A DNA stretch of 7,101 nt from an uncultured Acidobacteriota bacterium (GTDB lineage: Bacteria > Acidobacteriota > Blastocatellia > Pyrinomonadales > Pyrinomonadaceae): NCBI GenBank assembly GCA_902826385.1, contig CADEEU010000191.1, forward strand, positions 1 through 7,101, read 5' to 3'. How positions within the stretch are numbered: position 1 is the stretch's first letter; each line of letters begins with the position of its first letter. Both the position numbers and the translations under genes were made by a program. The notes under the pieces were generated by a model. It worked only from the letters and a program-made list of their open reading frames with translations, was not told the DNA's origin and ran no database searches. Positions 6,353-7,101 of the stretch are shown here, piece by piece.

Positions 6353-6413
6353 GGGTTCAGAGTACAAGCTTTAGCTTGCCCTCCGTTAAAGAGACACGCT
6401 AAAGCGTGAACCC
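6353..6413. repeat. Composite REP-like palindromic element after atpB
   Basis: The 61-base element is bounded by GGGTTCA (6353-6359) and its inverted copy TGAACCC (6407-6413). Inside are two related hairpins: CAAGC-TTTA-GCTTG (6365-6378) and CACGC-TAAA-GCGTG (6395-6408), both 5-bp stems with 4-base loops that complement each other. Small paired palindromes within terminal inverted repeats suggest a dispersed REP or MITE-like element. It starts 6 bases after the atpB stop codon and could protect or separate the atpB part of the message. Copies elsewhere cannot be checked here. Confidence 0.55.
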
Positions 6414-6419
6414 TAAACT

Positions 6420-7101
6420 TTATGCCGCTACGGGATCACCGTGCGGTTCTGCGTGATGCTCGTCGCCGTGGTGCTCGTCGTGCGGGGCGTGCGAAACCTC
6501 GCCGATATAGATCAGCGACAGCAGTGTGAACACGAACGCCTGGACCAATGCGACGAAAACGCCGAGGCCGGTCAGCGCAAGCGGCACTAAAAATTGCGTG
6601 AACGGCGGTGCAAGATTGGTGATCTGCACAAACACCTGTTCGTCCGAGAACATGTTGGCAAAAAGCCGAACGCCGAGCGTGAACGGACGGATCGAGTTAC
6701 TGATGATCTCGATAAAGAAGATCAGAACCGTGATCGGGATCATCAGCAGGGGCAGCTTCGGCCCCGCGAAGTGTTTGATGTGGCCGAACAATCCGTTCTC
6801 GCTGATGCCGACGTAGTTGTAATAGATAAACGACGAAACGCCGAGTGCGAACGTTACATTTACCGACGCAGTCGGCGACATGAACATCGGGAACTGGCCC
6901 ATCAGGTTCGAAACCAGGATCAGAATGCCGAACGTCGCCACGATCGGAAGGTGGCGATAGCCGTGCTCGCCGACGATGCTGGTGATCATGTCCTTGACCG
7001 CGAGATAACCGGCTTCAAGTGTCAACTGGCCCTTGCTCGGATCGTCCTCGGAAAGCTTGCCTTTCAGTAAGTAAACGATAAAAACCGTAAGTAGACAGGC
7101 G
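6420..7101 (-). CDS. atpB: ATP synthase F0 subunit a, 5' end beyond the window
   Basis: The stator channel subunit that passes ions to the c-ring in the inner membrane. 226 residues are visible; the frame is open to the window edge (last complete codon 7098-7100), so the TTG at 7025 is internal. Visible parts include KGKLSEDDPSKGQLTLE ahead of the membrane domain, ILVSNLMGQFPMF, and the family motif SIRPFTLGVRLFANM. The Arg of VRLFANM corresponds to the essential Arg210 of the E. coli protein. The last helix region reads ALVQAFVFTLLSLIYI. The protein ends in a hydrophilic tail with seven His and many Asp/Glu (SHAPHDEHHGDEHHAEPHGD), which would be cytoplasmic in the E. coli topology. The next gene on the strand is atpE, 278 bases away, an unusually wide gap for these two genes. 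Confidence 0.95.
   Translation of the reverse strand, partial: ACLLTVFIVYLLKGKLSEDDPSKGQLTLEAGYLAVKDMITSIVGEHGYRHLPIVATFGILILVSNLMGQFPMFMSPTASVNVTFALGVSSFIYYNYVGISENGLFGHIKHFAGPKLPLLMIPITVLIFFIEIISNSIRPFTLGVRLFANMFSDEQVFVQITNLAPPFTQFLVPLALTGLGVFVALVQAFVFTLLSLIYIGEVSHAPHDEHHGDEHHAEPHGDPVAA

Noticed and set aside
6164..6367. 67-codon minus-strand open frame between atpB and atpE
   Set aside because: It starts with TTG inside the palindromic element, lacks a ribosome binding site and has a basic composition with no recognisable pattern.
6353..6413. CRISPR array or tRNA-like structure in the atpB-atpE gap
   Set aside because: The palindromes are two related hairpins, not regularly spaced identical repeats with spacers, and no cloverleaf can be drawn.
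7023..7025. TTG as the start codon of atpB
   Set aside because: The frame continues without a stop to the window edge and encodes recognisable subunit a sequence (KGKLSEDDPSKGQL), so it is internal.

Overview
This 7.1 kb window looks like chromosomal DNA from an Acidobacteriota member; a Blastocatellia-type lineage is possible, but I cannot fix the class. The clues are a giant Oar-like TonB-dependent receptor of the kind expanded in that phylum, an F0 cluster that ends after atpE, a membrane-anchored Ser/Thr-kinase-like protein, and short palindromic intergenic repeats. Base composition looks moderately GC-rich and fairly even. I see no tRNA, rRNA, CRISPR array, transposase or integrase.

Plus strand, 1-4117. 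The window opens inside a TonB-dependent receptor (1-3161, N-terminus missing). A clear intrinsic terminator follows (3199-3226). A short promoter region then holds a 6-bp dyad and an extended -10 lying directly on the start codon of a TauE/SafE-family membrane permease (3290-4117). The permease converges with the next gene, leaving only 27 bases between stop codons.

Minus strand, 7101-4145. Read in the direction of transcription: atpB (F0 subunit a, 5' end outside the window), a 278-base gap with a composite palindromic repeat and a dyad, then atpE (F0 subunit c, with an unusual cleavable-looking signal peptide). A strong terminator follows, whose loop can also pair with sequence just before the stem. 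Next comes a symmetrical repeat built from TTTGCG / CGCAAAG units at 9-base spacing, then a 492-residue membrane-anchored kinase homologue. That protein lacks the catalytic Asp, the Lys and the Asn of the kinase catalytic loop, so it is probably a pseudokinase.

How the genes relate. atpB and atpE form the proton (or sodium) channel of ATP synthase. atpF and the F1 genes do not follow atpE, so the ATP synthase genes are split into at least two clusters. The receptor, the permease and the pseudokinase show no functional link to each other beyond being neighbours. The most unusual items are the pseudokinase, the repeat and attenuator-like structures between atpE and it, and the repeat-filled gap inside the F0 cluster.
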